Below, in pieces: positions 17,306 to 25,315 of a DNA stretch of 35,445 nt. Source of the stretch: Gemmatimonadota bacterium (lineage in GTDB: Bacteria; Latescibacterota; UBA2968; UBA8231); NCBI GenBank assembly GCA_009840005.1, contig VXOR01000051.1:28013-63457 (forward strand). The letters run 5' to 3'. Below the pieces are notes generated by a model that was not told the origin of the DNA, made no database searches, and worked only from the letters and a program-made list of their open reading frames with translations. Every line of letters starts with the position of its first letter. Position 1 is the stretch's first letter. Made by a program: the position numbers and the translations under genes.

Positions 17306-19021
17306 ATGCGCTCTTTTTACATGCCCATCGTTGCGGTTCTCTTTAGCTGGGGTATGGCGCTGATCGTGGGGTGCGCAAATGAAACTCCCGCTCCAGCGAC
17401 AAAAGCCACTGCGCCCAAACCCAAATTGGCTAGAAGCGCACTGCCAAAATTCGTCGATGTCACTGCCGATGCCGGCATCCACTTTGCTCATGTCAACGGC
17501 GGGAGCGGTCGTTTCTATTACGTGGAGACCTATGGCTCGGGAGCGGCTTTTATCGACTACGACAGCGACGGCGACGAGGACCTATACTTGGTCAACGGGG
17601 CCGTATTGCCGGGCTTTTTGGAGCGGCGCGTGCCGAAAAACGTCCTATATCGAAACAGGGGCAATGGGAAGTTCGAGGAAATAACAGAGGACGCAGGTGT
17701 CGGCGATGAAGGATATGGCATGGGTGTCTGCGCGGGAGATTACAACAACGACGGTCACGTGGATCTCTATGTCACGAACTTCGGTGCCAATGTGCTGTAT
17801 CGCAATGGCGGCGACGGTTCATTTGTCGATGCGACAGAAACCGCTGGCATCGGCGACGAGCGCTTGAGTATGAGCGCAGCTTTTGCCGACATCGACAACG
17901 ATGGCGATCTCGACCTCTACGTTTCCAACAATACCGACTTTACCCTCGAAAACCACAAAGAGTGCAGGCACGGTTCCATACGCGTCTATTGCGGTCCCGG
18001 TCAGTACGAGGGCGCGTCGGGGATTATGTACCGCAACGAAGGGGATGGAACGTTTGCCGACGTGACGAAAGAAATGGGCGTTTATAATGACCGCTGTCGC
18101 CAACTCGGCGTGGTATTTGGCGATTACGACGCAGACGGCGATGCGGATTTGTTTGTCGCCAATGATATGACCCCGAACTTCCTCTTTCGCAACGAGGGGG
18201 GGATGCGGTTTTCCAATATTGGACTGAATTCTGGCGTCGCCTTTAGCCCGGACGGCAAACCCGAGGCGGGGATGGGCACGGACTTTGGCGACTACGACCG
18301 GGACGGACGCCTCGACATCGTCGTCTGCAACTTCCAGTGGGAGCACTGTCGCCTGTTAAAAAACGAGCAGGGCGATGTGTTTAAAGACCAGATACACGAG
18401 TCCAAACTAGACGAACCGACCTTCTCGACATTGACCTTTGGCACGGACTTTTTCGACTACGACAACGATGGCTACCTCGACTTGTTCCTAGCCAACGGAC
18501 ACGTCGAACCAAATATAGAGATTATCGACCGCGCCGGACCTTCCTACGCGCAGCAGGATCAACTCTTCCACAACAACGGCGACGGCACCTTTACCGACGT
18601 CAGCACCGACTCGCCAGGACTAGCCACCGCTTGGGTCGGACGCGGATCAGCGACCGCCGACTACGATAACGACGGCGACCTAGACCTGTTCGTCAGCAAC
18701 AACAACCAGCGCGGCCTGCTGCTGCGCAACGACGGCGGCAACCGCCAGCACTGGCTGTCGGTGCGCACCATAGGTACCCACAGCAACCGCGACGGCATCG
18801 GCGCGCGCATCCAAGTAGTAGCCGACGACCTACACCAAGTCGAAGAAGTGCGTTCGGGCAGTTCGTATCTGTCGCAGAATGCGCTACGGGTACATTTTGG
18901 CTTGGGGACCCACGCGCAGGTGGATCGGGTGGAGATTCACTGGCCGAGTGGGATAAAGCAGGTATTGGAAGACGTGGCGGCTGATCAATTCCTCACCGTC
19001 CGAGAGCCGGAAAAACTATAG
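17306..19021 (+). CDS. CRTAC1-type lipoprotein: FG-GAP repeats plus ASPIC/UnbV domain
   Basis: From 17306 the product has 571 residues. The opening MRSFYMPIVAVLFSWGMA leads to a lipobox IVGC, so it is probably a lipoprotein; a start at 17273 is also open and neither has a clear ribosome site. About seven FG-GAP/calcium loops follow, each of the DYDxDGDxDL type (for example DYDSDGDEDLYLVNG, DIDNDGDLDLYVSNN, DYDADGDADLFVAND, DYDNDGYLDLFLANG), expected to form a seven-bladed propeller. The C terminus is an ASPIC/UnbV domain (GIGARIQVVADD, EVRSGSSYLSQN, VHFGLGTHAQVDRVEIHWPSG). Members are secreted calcium-dependent binding proteins and often travel with TPR genes, as here: the TPR gene follows 21 bp later. 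No enzyme role is known for the family. Confidence 0.9.
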   Translation: MRSFYMPIVAVLFSWGMALIVGCANETPAPATKATAPKPKLARSALPKFVDVTADAGIHFAHVNGGSGRFYYVETYGSGAAFIDYDSDGDEDLYLVNGAVLPGFLERRVPKNVLYRNRGNGKFEEITEDAGVGDEGYGMGVCAGDYNNDGHVDLYVTNFGANVLYRNGGDGSFVDATETAGIGDERLSMSAAFADIDNDGDLDLYVSNNTDFTLENHKECRHGSIRVYCGPGQYEGASGIMYRNEGDGTFADVTKEMGVYNDRCRQLGVVFGDYDADGDADLFVANDMTPNFLFRNEGGMRFSNIGLNSGVAFSPDGKPEAGMGTDFGDYDRDGRLDIVVCNFQWEHCRLLKNEQGDVFKDQIHESKLDEPTFSTLTFGTDFFDYDNDGYLDLFLANGHVEPNIEIIDRAGPSYAQQDQLFHNNGDGTFTDVSTDSPGLATAWVGRGSATADYDNDGDLDLFVSNNNQRGLLLRNDGGNRQHWLSVRTIGTHSNRDGIGARIQVVADDLHQVEEVRSGSSYLSQNALRVHFGLGTHAQVDRVEIHWPSGIKQVLEDVAADQFLTVREPEKL

Positions 19022-19042
19022 GACCAAAAGGACAAGGCGAAC

Positions 19043-20581
19043 GTGAAGTGGTTTAATGGCGTGCTATGGCTGGCGTGGATAACGGCTTTAGGCTGCGGTG
19101 GCGCGATAGAAGAAACTCCTATCATAGAGGAAAAGGAAGACCCGCGCGCGATAGAACTGAGTTATTTGGATCGCATTCGCGCCGATTCCAGCGATGTAGC
19201 AGCGCACTACGAGTTAGGGGCGTTCTACTTAAAACACGCCGTGTATGGAGAAGCGCTGCGATATTTCAGTGAGACCTTCCGCATCGACTCACTGCACGTA
19301 CGGGCGTTGCTGGGAGCCGGCGAAGTCATGACCCGACAGGGCGAGTTGGAACGGGCATTGGCCGTATATCGCAAGGCCATTGCGCTCGCGCCCGACAGCG
19401 CCGCGGTCTATCGCCAACTCGGCCAACTCTATTTGCGCACAGACGACGATGATAGGGCGCGAGCGACGTTTGCAAAAGCGTTGCAATTGGCACCCGATCA
19501 CGCTCCAGATCACTACAATCTAGGCGTGGCACATGCCCGCGATCACGACTACAAAACCGCAGCCCAGCACATGCAGCGAGCGCTGGAAATAGACCCCGAA
19601 TATGCGCTGGTGTACCACAGTTTGGCGGATATGTACTGTGCCAAGATGGGACAATGCGAACGGGCTGTGGATATGGCGCGAAAAGCCGTTAAAATAGAAC
19701 CTAGGCACGCGCGTTACCGCACGGCATTAGGGCGCGTCTATATGCGGTTGAATCGCCACGAAGAAGCAGAGTCGGCCTTTCGTGCGGCCATCGAGCGCGA
19801 TTCGGCGGCTGTAGAGGCCCTAAATGGGCTGGGAATGGTACTCGCCCAACAGGGCAAAGAGGCCACAGCGGCCGCTGTACTCGAGCAAAGTATAGCTCTT
19901 GACCCGGCCTATCCAGAAGCGCACTTGGCCCTGTCCAAAGTGTACATGAAGCAGGGAAAGGCAGAGGAAGGGCAGAGGCAAATCGAGATGTTCAAGCGCC
20001 TTGATCCACATTTCGATACCATTCGCGATCAGCGGTTGCGTCTCAAAGGCCACGCCGACGATGCCGTAGCTCGCTATAACTTGGGAGTGATCTACGCGAA
20101 GTTAGGTTTTGCTGAAATGGCTGCTCAAGAGTACAAAGCCTCGCTGAAGATCAATCCCGCCCAGATACAGGCCTGGCAGAATTTGGGCACGGCCTATGTG
20201 CGGCTGCAGCGAGTTGACGATGCCATCACAGCCTATCGCCAAGCCCTAACTTTAGACGAGGCCTATGCGCTGGCGTGGTTTAATCTCGGCAATGCCTATT
20301 TGATGAAAGACTATCCGGTGCAGGCCCGTGCTGCCTATGAACGCGCTTTGGCAATAAAGGGAAACTACATCGACGCGATAAACGGCCTCGGTAATGCCAA
20401 ACTGCGCGAGGGCCATGCCCGGGAGGCCATCGACGATTTTAAGGCGGTTTTGCGGGCCGATTCTACCTATGTCGGTGCCCATTATAGTTTGGCCGTGGCC
20501 TACCGAGAAGTGGGGGACTCACTCGCGGCGCAGCAACAGATACGCCTTTTTGCGCGCAAGCAAAAAGAGCGCACTCGGTGA
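19043..20581 (+). CDS. Tetratricopeptide repeat protein, probable lipoprotein
   Basis: The 512-residue protein starts at GTG 19043 (AAGGCGA just upstream) with a hydrophobic signal and an imperfect lipobox (ALGC, C18). After an acidic linker come about 13 TPR units of roughly 34 residues. Examples are ALAVYRKAIALAP, ARATFAKALQLAP, HYNLGVAHARDHDYKTA, AWQNLGTAYVRL and AWFNLGNAYLMKDY. A short insert (QRQIEMFKRLDPHFDTIRDQ) separates eight N-terminal from five C-terminal repeats. TPR solenoids are protein-binding scaffolds. Its close linkage to the FG-GAP/UnbV gene is a recurrent pairing in uncultured diderm bacteria and suggests they act together at the cell envelope. The partner protein cannot be read from sequence. 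A MITE begins 22 bases past its stop. Confidence 0.9.
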   Translation: MKWFNGVLWLAWITALGCGGAIEETPIIEEKEDPRAIELSYLDRIRADSSDVAAHYELGAFYLKHAVYGEALRYFSETFRIDSLHVRALLGAGEVMTRQGELERALAVYRKAIALAPDSAAVYRQLGQLYLRTDDDDRARATFAKALQLAPDHAPDHYNLGVAHARDHDYKTAAQHMQRALEIDPEYALVYHSLADMYCAKMGQCERAVDMARKAVKIEPRHARYRTALGRVYMRLNRHEEAESAFRAAIERDSAAVEALNGLGMVLAQQGKEATAAAVLEQSIALDPAYPEAHLALSKVYMKQGKAEEGQRQIEMFKRLDPHFDTIRDQRLRLKGHADDAVARYNLGVIYAKLGFAEMAAQEYKASLKINPAQIQAWQNLGTAYVRLQRVDDAITAYRQALTLDEAYALAWFNLGNAYLMKDYPVQARAAYERALAIKGNYIDAINGLGNAKLREGHAREAIDDFKAVLRADSTYVGAHYSLAVAYREVGDSLAAQQQIRLFARKQKERTR

Positions 20582-20595
20582 ACTGGATGCATTAA

Positions 20596-20603
20596 GGAAA
20601 ACG
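20596..20603 (+). repeat. Left target-site duplication of the MITE
   Basis: GGAAAACG occurs here and again at 20761-20768, exactly flanking the element's terminal inverted repeats. An 8-bp duplication fits a cut-and-paste transposase. Confidence 0.85.
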
Positions 20604-20760
20604 CTTAGTACACGACAGTAGAGGTGGTCTGAGATGCTTCGCTTCGCTCAGCATGACACGGTGAAGCAGCGCACCCACTTGTCATGCTGAGCGGAGCGAA
20701 GCGGAGTCGAAGCATCTGATACCCCGATGACCATGTATAACGTTACTGTCGTGTACTAAG
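20604..20760. mobile_element. 157-bp MITE with perfect 17-bp terminal inverted repeats
   Basis: The ends are CTTAGTACACGACAGTA (20604-20620) and its exact reverse complement (20744-20760). They are flanked by the 8-bp direct repeat GGAAAACG on both sides, so insertion is demonstrated directly. The inside has no ORF and is itself a broken palindrome: AGATGCTTC (20632-20640) pairs with GAAGCATCT (20709-20717), and CAGCATGACA (20649-20658) with TGTCATGCTG (20680-20689). The whole RNA or single strand could fold into one long hairpin. Inner segments of the TGTCATGCTGAGCGGAGCG type are common dispersed repeats in bacterial genomes. It must be mobilised in trans; no transposase is in the window. 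The transposase family (8-bp duplication) is not determined. Confidence 0.9.
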
Positions 20761-20768
20761 GGAAAACG
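20761..20768 (+). repeat. Right target-site duplication of the MITE
   Basis: Second copy of GGAAAACG, directly after the right terminal inverted repeat; identical to 20596-20603. Confidence 0.85.
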
Positions 20769-20782
20769 CGAAATTGCCGCAA

Positions 20783-20789
20783 TGGAGGT
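20783..20789 (+). promoter_or_regulatory. Ribosome binding site fixing the helix-hairpin-helix gene start
   Basis: TGGAGGT lies 4 nt before the ATG at 20794, so this ATG is preferred over the in-frame ATG at 20782, which overlaps the site. Confidence 0.7.
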
Positions 20790-20793
20790 ACTT

Positions 20794-21060
20794 ATGAAAC
20801 GCTGGAATTTTGTGGGCTGTGCAGTCATGGCCCTGCTGTGGGTTAGCTGTGCGACACTCTCTCAGCTCGAGGCAAAGCGCATCGATATCAATTCGGCCTC
20901 GCGCGCACAGTTGGAAACGCTACCCGGGATAGGGCCGGCAGTAGCGCAGAGGATAATTGAGGGCCGCCCCTATCACAATGTAAAAGGCTTGCTCAACATA
21001 AAGGGCATTGATATGCAGCGCCTAAAGGCCATCGAACCCTATATAACTGTCGTCGAGTAG
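20794..21060 (+). CDS. Small exported ComEA-like helix-hairpin-helix protein
   Basis: The 88-residue protein has a membrane-targeting N terminus (MKRWNFVGCAVMALLWVSC; possible lipoprotein cysteine C19 in an imperfect lipobox). It is followed by one helix-hairpin-helix pair: IDINSASRAQLETLPGIG, AVAQRIIEGRPYHNVKGLL, IKGIDMQRLKAIEPYI. INxAxxxxLxxLPGIGxxxAxxII is the ComEA/T2SS-K type HhH, which binds DNA backbone in ComEA but can also serve protein contacts. No other competence gene is visible here. The MITE separates it from the TPR gene, so whether it belongs to the same transcript is open. It could be a DNA-uptake receptor or an envelope accessory protein. Confidence 0.8.
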   Translation: MKRWNFVGCAVMALLWVSCATLSQLEAKRIDINSASRAQLETLPGIGPAVAQRIIEGRPYHNVKGLLNIKGIDMQRLKAIEPYITVVE

Positions 21061-21125
21061 CCCAAACTCGACTTTTGGCAACCCGACCGCCGCTGGGACA
21101 AGTGATTACTAAGAAAGGATGAACA

Positions 21126-22037
21126 ATGACGCGCTTTGACGATATGAAGGGAGTCTTCGGCCTGCTGCCGACGCCCTACAGAGAAGACCTCGAGATCCAC
21201 ATCGACGACCTGAAGAAGGTAGCCAATTTCTGCTGCGAGAGCGGCCAGCATGGCATCGTCTGGCCGGTGATGGTCGGGGAGTTTTGGTTTTTGGGCGAGG
21301 AGGAGCGGATCCGGGGGCTGGACGCGGTGCTGGAGGGAGTCAACGGACGCCTGCCCGTGGTCTTCGGCTGTTCTGGGATCTCGGTGCCGCAGGTGCTGCT
21401 CTATGCGCGGGCGGCGCAAAAAGCCGGGGCGGATTCGATTATCGCCATGACGCCGGCACGCACCGATGCTGCCACCGCGATGGACATGTACCGGCGCTTG
21501 GCCGGGGTGTTCGATGGGCCGATCATGGTGCAGAATGCCGATATGTATGCGCCGTTGCGCGGCGAGCAAGTGGCGCAACTAGTCGACGAGATTCCGCAGG
21601 TCGAATACGTCAAGGAGGAACGGCAGCCCGGTCCGAAGCACATCGCCGAGGTGGCCGAGATGGTCGGCGACCGGGTCAAGTGCATCTTCGGCGGGGCGGC
21701 GGGCAAATTTTTGCCCGATGAGATGCGCCGCGGTGCCAACGGCAATATGCCAGCCTGCGAGCTAGCCGATGTGCTGGCCAAGATCACCGAGCTGTGGTGG
21801 GCCGGGCAGGAAGAGGAGGCGCGCGCAATGCACCGTCGCCTATTGCCGCTTATCATTCTCGAAAACCACCCCTTTATGCGCTATATCCTCAAGCGCCGAG
21901 GGGTGTTCAGCACGCTGGTAGAACGGGCACCGGCGGGCAAGCTAACGCTGGATGAGGGCGACAAGCGGGAGATCGCAACTCTGTTGGAGACTGTCGCGGG
22001 GGATATCGAGTCTTTTCCGATATTACCGGAGCACTAA
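21126..22037 (+). CDS. DapA/NanA-family class I aldolase or lyase
   Basis: The 303-residue TIM-barrel protein belongs to the dihydrodipicolinate synthase/N-acetylneuraminate lyase superfamily, whose members form a Schiff base with a keto acid. Evidence: FGLLPTPYREDLEIHIDDL at the N terminus, GE at 51-52 in the place of the GTTGE loop, GADSIIAMTP (101-110) and VEYVKEE with the Schiff-base lysine K163. The tyrosine of the usual YNxP motif is replaced by Q136 in IMVQNADMY, so true DapA activity is unlikely; similar variants occur in dehydratases and lyases of sugar acids. AAGGA 5' of the ATG supports the start. It precedes a sugar ABC importer by 108 bp, which suggests catabolism of an imported sugar acid or sialic-acid-like compound. 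Confidence 0.85.
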   Translation: MTRFDDMKGVFGLLPTPYREDLEIHIDDLKKVANFCCESGQHGIVWPVMVGEFWFLGEEERIRGLDAVLEGVNGRLPVVFGCSGISVPQVLLYARAAQKAGADSIIAMTPARTDAATAMDMYRRLAGVFDGPIMVQNADMYAPLRGEQVAQLVDEIPQVEYVKEERQPGPKHIAEVAEMVGDRVKCIFGGAAGKFLPDEMRRGANGNMPACELADVLAKITELWWAGQEEEARAMHRRLLPLIILENHPFMRYILKRRGVFSTLVERAPAGKLTLDEGDKREIATLLETVAGDIESFPILPEH

Positions 22038-22050
22038 GTCATGGATAAAA

Positions 22051-22083
22051 TTATCCGCAGATGGACGCAGATGGACGCAGAAT
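22051..22083 (+). repeat. Dispersed intergenic repeat, copy C (partial)
   Basis: TTATCCGCAGATGGACGC and what follows to GCAGAAT match 31177-31209 over 33 aligned bases with a few differences. It contains an internal direct repeat of AGATGGACGC. It sits between the lyase gene and the ABC binding-protein gene, whose remaining spacer (to 22145) also loosely resembles the region after copy B (CATTCAGGA at both). Confidence 0.65.
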
Positions 22084-22145
22084 AGTGTTCACAAGACGAT
22101 CCGCATCTCAAACCCATGCCATTCAGGATTGTTAGATGATGAATT

Positions 22146-23504
22146 ATGGACCGCACTATTCTGTTTTATAGTCTTTGCATACTCGGCGTTGTAGGCCTGC
22201 TCAGCGTACCCTCAGCGCGCTCCCTGTTACTGGGGCTCGACACGTCCGCACAAAGAGAGAGCGGACGCACGGAGATCGTCTTGGCCGGCTGGGGCAATAC
22301 GCAGGAAGTGGCCATGCTCAATCAGCTCATGGCCGATTTTGAAGCGGGCAATCCAGATGTAAAGGTCAAGTTCATCCACATCCAGCAGAATTTCAATACC
22401 GTACTGCTGACCATGATGGCAGGAGGGCGCTCGCCCGATGTCTTTTACGTGGCACCGGTCACTTTGGGTAACATGCTGTCCAAAGGGGTACTCCTCAACT
22501 TGGAGCCCTATCTGGAAAAAAGCCAAGTGGTCGGCGTCGAGGACTTTTTTCCGCAAACAGTCGAGCCGTACCGCTGGGACGGCAAGCGCTTTGGCCAAGG
22601 GCCGATCTACGGACTGTGCAAAGACTGGTCGCCTGACTTCTTGATCTTCTACAACAAGAACCTATTTGACGAGGCGGGTATTCCCCATCCAGACGGCAGT
22701 TGGACGCGCGAAGAGTTTGTAGAAATTGCCCGGCGCTTGACCAAGCGCGACGAGCAGGGGCGCATCATCCAGTTTGGCGTTTACAACAACGCCAATCCAG
22801 AGCAGTGGATCTGGCAGTCGGGCGGGCGCATCTTCTCTGCCGATCGGACGCGCGTGTTGCTCGAAAGCCCAGAGGTGATTGAGGCGCTACAGTTCGCCGC
22901 CGATCTTTCTACTCGTTGGCACGTGGCACCAGGCTACGCCGAGCAAGCGCAGAGTCCGGTAAACGTGATGTTCGAGACAGGGCGCGTGGCCATGTGCTTT
23001 TACGGCCAGTGGTTTGTGCCCCAGTTTCGCAAAAATATCAAGAGCTTTGCGTGGGGAGTTACGACGCCTCCGCGCCACAAAGTAGATATTTATCTGTCCG
23101 GCGGCATGGTCGGTTATGGCATATACGCCCATACCAAACACCCACAAGAGGCGTGGCGCTTTATGGAATATCTGGTCGGCCCCCAAGGCCAAGAGGCCAT
23201 TGCCAAGATCGGCTGGAACATTCCCGGCCGCCGGGCAACCGCGTACAGCCCTATTTTCGTAGAAAATCCCAATCTAAATGCGGAGATTACCCAGACTTTT
23301 CTCAAGGCCGCGGAGCGCACCGAATTATTTCATCGCAGCCCCTATATCAATCCCACTGAATACAATCTGCTGTTTCTCCCAGAGTGGGAACTGGTCATGC
23401 TGGGTGAAAAAAGCGTGCCTGCGGCACTGGCGAATGCCGTCAGAAAAATCAACCAAGCCATTCGCGACAATATGGCGCTACAAAAGGCCAAGGTGGACAG
23501 ATGA
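22146..23504 (+). CDS. Sugar ABC transporter substrate-binding protein (family 1)
   Basis: The 452-residue protein has a hydrophobic N terminus (ILFYSLCILGVVGLLSV; no proper lipobox, so a cleaved signal or an anchor). A type 1 extracellular solute-binding fold of the UgpB/MalE class follows: EIVLAGWGN, LMADFEAGNPDVKVKF, LTMMAGGRSPDVFYV, LNLEPYLEK, FLIFYNKNLFDEAGIPHPD, TWREE-like SWTREEFVEIARRL, FETGRVAMCFYGQWFVP and EAWRFMEYLVGPQGQEA. These capture oligosaccharides or glycerol-phosphate-type ligands in the periplasm. Its stop overlaps the first permease start by 4 bases (ATGA). The ligand is not readable from sequence. Ribosome site before 22146 is weak, so the exact start is uncertain. Confidence 0.9.
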   Translation: MDRTILFYSLCILGVVGLLSVPSARSLLLGLDTSAQRESGRTEIVLAGWGNTQEVAMLNQLMADFEAGNPDVKVKFIHIQQNFNTVLLTMMAGGRSPDVFYVAPVTLGNMLSKGVLLNLEPYLEKSQVVGVEDFFPQTVEPYRWDGKRFGQGPIYGLCKDWSPDFLIFYNKNLFDEAGIPHPDGSWTREEFVEIARRLTKRDEQGRIIQFGVYNNANPEQWIWQSGGRIFSADRTRVLLESPEVIEALQFAADLSTRWHVAPGYAEQAQSPVNVMFETGRVAMCFYGQWFVPQFRKNIKSFAWGVTTPPRHKVDIYLSGGMVGYGIYAHTKHPQEAWRFMEYLVGPQGQEAIAKIGWNIPGRRATAYSPIFVENPNLNAEITQTFLKAAERTELFHRSPYINPTEYNLLFLPEWELVMLGEKSVPAALANAVRKINQAIRDNMALQKAKVDR

Positions 23505-24400
23505 AACTCAACCTGCGAGAGCACATAGAAGGGTATCTCTTCATATCGCCGTGGATTTTGGGCATGGTGCTCTTTGCCCTCGGGCCGATACTGGCCAGCT
23601 TTGGTCTAGCCTTCACGCGCTGGAACCTCTTTACGGAGCCGGAGTACGTGGGATGGGCCAATTTTCAGAAGCTGGCGCACGACCCGCTCTTTTACAAATC
23701 AGTGTTTAATACAATCTACTACACGATTTTTGCCGTGCCGCTGGGGCTCGTGCTGGCGCTGGGACTGGCCATGCTGGTCAACCACCGCCTGCGCGGGGTC
23801 AATTTTTTTCGCACGGCTTTTTTTCTGCCCAATGTCGTGGCGGGCATCGCGATGCTGCTGCTGTGGAAGTGGCTCTTCGATCCCAATTTTGGCCTGATCA
23901 ACCTGTTCCTCGACTGGACCGGATTGATGGCGGTGTTCGAGTGGATCGGCATTGGCCGGCCCCAGTGGATTTCATCGCGGGCGGGTGCCATGCCGGGCAT
24001 GATCTTTATGAGCATCTGGGGATTGGGCGGATCGATGATGATTTTTCTGGCTGGCCTACAGAATATTCCTCGCGAGTTGATCGAAGCGGCGGAACTGGAC
24101 GGCGCCGGGCCGTGGAAGCGCTTTAGATACGTCACCGTGCCGTTGCTGACCCCGACGATTTTTTTCCTGACCATGGTCGGCGTGATTGCCTCGCTACAGA
24201 TCTTTAACCAAGCCTATGTTATGACCCAAGGTGGGCCGGCACACGCGACCCTGTTCTACGTCCTGTATCTCTTTCAAACGGCCTTCGAGCGCTTCCAGAT
24301 GGGCTATGCCTGCGCCATGGCCTTGGTCCTCTTTATCATCACGCTGATCGTCTCGCTGATCCAACTGGCGATGGGCAAAAAATGGGTGCACTACCAATGA
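23501..24400 (+). CDS. Sugar ABC transporter permease, MalF/UgpA type
   Basis: The 299-residue inner-membrane protein has about six transmembrane segments (first IEGYLFISPWILGMVLFALG, last near MALVLFIITLIVSLIQL). It carries the cytoplasmic EAA loop EAAELDGAGPWKRFRYVTVP, which contacts the ATPase. FFRTAFFLPNVVAGIAMLLLW and GGPAHATLFYVLYLFQTAF are typical of the family. The start overlaps the binding-protein stop by 4 bases and its own stop overlaps the next permease start the same way, so the three genes are translationally coupled. Confidence 0.93.
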   Translation: MKLNLREHIEGYLFISPWILGMVLFALGPILASFGLAFTRWNLFTEPEYVGWANFQKLAHDPLFYKSVFNTIYYTIFAVPLGLVLALGLAMLVNHRLRGVNFFRTAFFLPNVVAGIAMLLLWKWLFDPNFGLINLFLDWTGLMAVFEWIGIGRPQWISSRAGAMPGMIFMSIWGLGGSMMIFLAGLQNIPRELIEAAELDGAGPWKRFRYVTVPLLTPTIFFLTMVGVIASLQIFNQAYVMTQGGPAHATLFYVLYLFQTAFERFQMGYACAMALVLFIITLIVSLIQLAMGKKWVHYQ

Positions 24401-25239
24401 GCAGTGCTTCTGGAGACACCCTGTCGCTGCGACGCCAGCTCATCCTCTACGCCGCGCTGTCCTTTCTGGCGTTTTGGTTTTTGGTGCCTTTTGCCTGGAT
24501 GCTCATCACCTCGGTCAAGACGCCGGACGAAGTCTTTTCCCGTCTCCTGCCTTCGGTGCTGCGGCTGGCCAACTTCGTGGAAATCTTCAATCAGCCAACG
24601 CTGCCCTTTGGGCGCTATTTCCTCAACAGCACTATCATCACGGTTTTTGGCACGGGGGCGAGTCTTTTTGCTTCCTCCATTGTGGCCTATGCCTTTGCCC
24701 GGCTGAACTTTTTCGGCCGCGACGTGCTGTTCGTCGCCGTGCTATCGACCATGATGCTGCCCGCGGCAGTGACCATGATCCCGACGTTTGTGCTCTTCCA
24801 GAAGCTGGGCTGGGTAGATACATTTCTCCCCTTTTTGGTGCCGGCCTGTACGGGCAACGCCTTCCAGATATTCTTTTTGCGCCAGTTCTTTAAGACCCTG
24901 CCGGTAGATTTGATCGACGCCGCGCGCATAGACGGATGCTCGAATTTGCGCATCTGCCTGTCGATTGCCATGCCACTGGCCAAGCCGACGCTGGCGACGC
25001 TGTCCATTCTCAGCTTTCTCAGTCTCTGGAACGACTTTATGGGGCCACTCATCTACCTGCACAGCAACGAGAAGCGCACGCTGGCGCTAGGGCTGAATGC
25101 TTTTGCTGGCATGTACGGCACGCAGTGGCATCTACTCATGGCCGCTTCCGTAGTCGCGACTGTGCCCATTCTGGTGGTCTTTTTTATGGGGCAGCGCTAC
25201 TTCGAGCGCGGGCTGGTGATGACGGGGATGAAGGGGTGA
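24397..25239 (+). CDS. Sugar ABC transporter permease, MalG/UgpE type
   Basis: The start at 24397 (ATGA overlap with the previous stop) gives 280 residues; an ATG at 24382 is also open but lacks the coupling. It shows six transmembrane segments, the N-terminal VPFAWMLITSVKTPDEVF, RYFLNSTIIT, IVAYAFARLNFFGRD and the EAA loop DAARIDGCSNLRICLSIAMP. It forms the heteromeric channel with the preceding permease. No ATP-binding subunit follows, so a shared MsmX/UgpC-type ATPase elsewhere must energise the importer. The operon ends here, converging on the HicB-type gene 76 bp away. Confidence 0.93.
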   Translation: MSSASGDTLSLRRQLILYAALSFLAFWFLVPFAWMLITSVKTPDEVFSRLLPSVLRLANFVEIFNQPTLPFGRYFLNSTIITVFGTGASLFASSIVAYAFARLNFFGRDVLFVAVLSTMMLPAAVTMIPTFVLFQKLGWVDTFLPFLVPACTGNAFQIFFLRQFFKTLPVDLIDAARIDGCSNLRICLSIAMPLAKPTLATLSILSFLSLWNDFMGPLIYLHSNEKRTLALGLNAFAGMYGTQWHLLMAASVVATVPILVVFFMGQRYFERGLVMTGMKG

Positions 25240-25315
25240 TGCGCCTTCGTGAGATGGATTGACTTCAAGGTAAGATACGTTCCGCGCAAACAGGATCGGC
25301 GACCGAACCATTGAG

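Noticed and set aside
22146..23504. Lipoprotein assignment for the ABC binding protein
   Set aside because: The only early cysteine (residue 11, FYSLCILG) is inside the hydrophobic stretch and lacks a lipobox.
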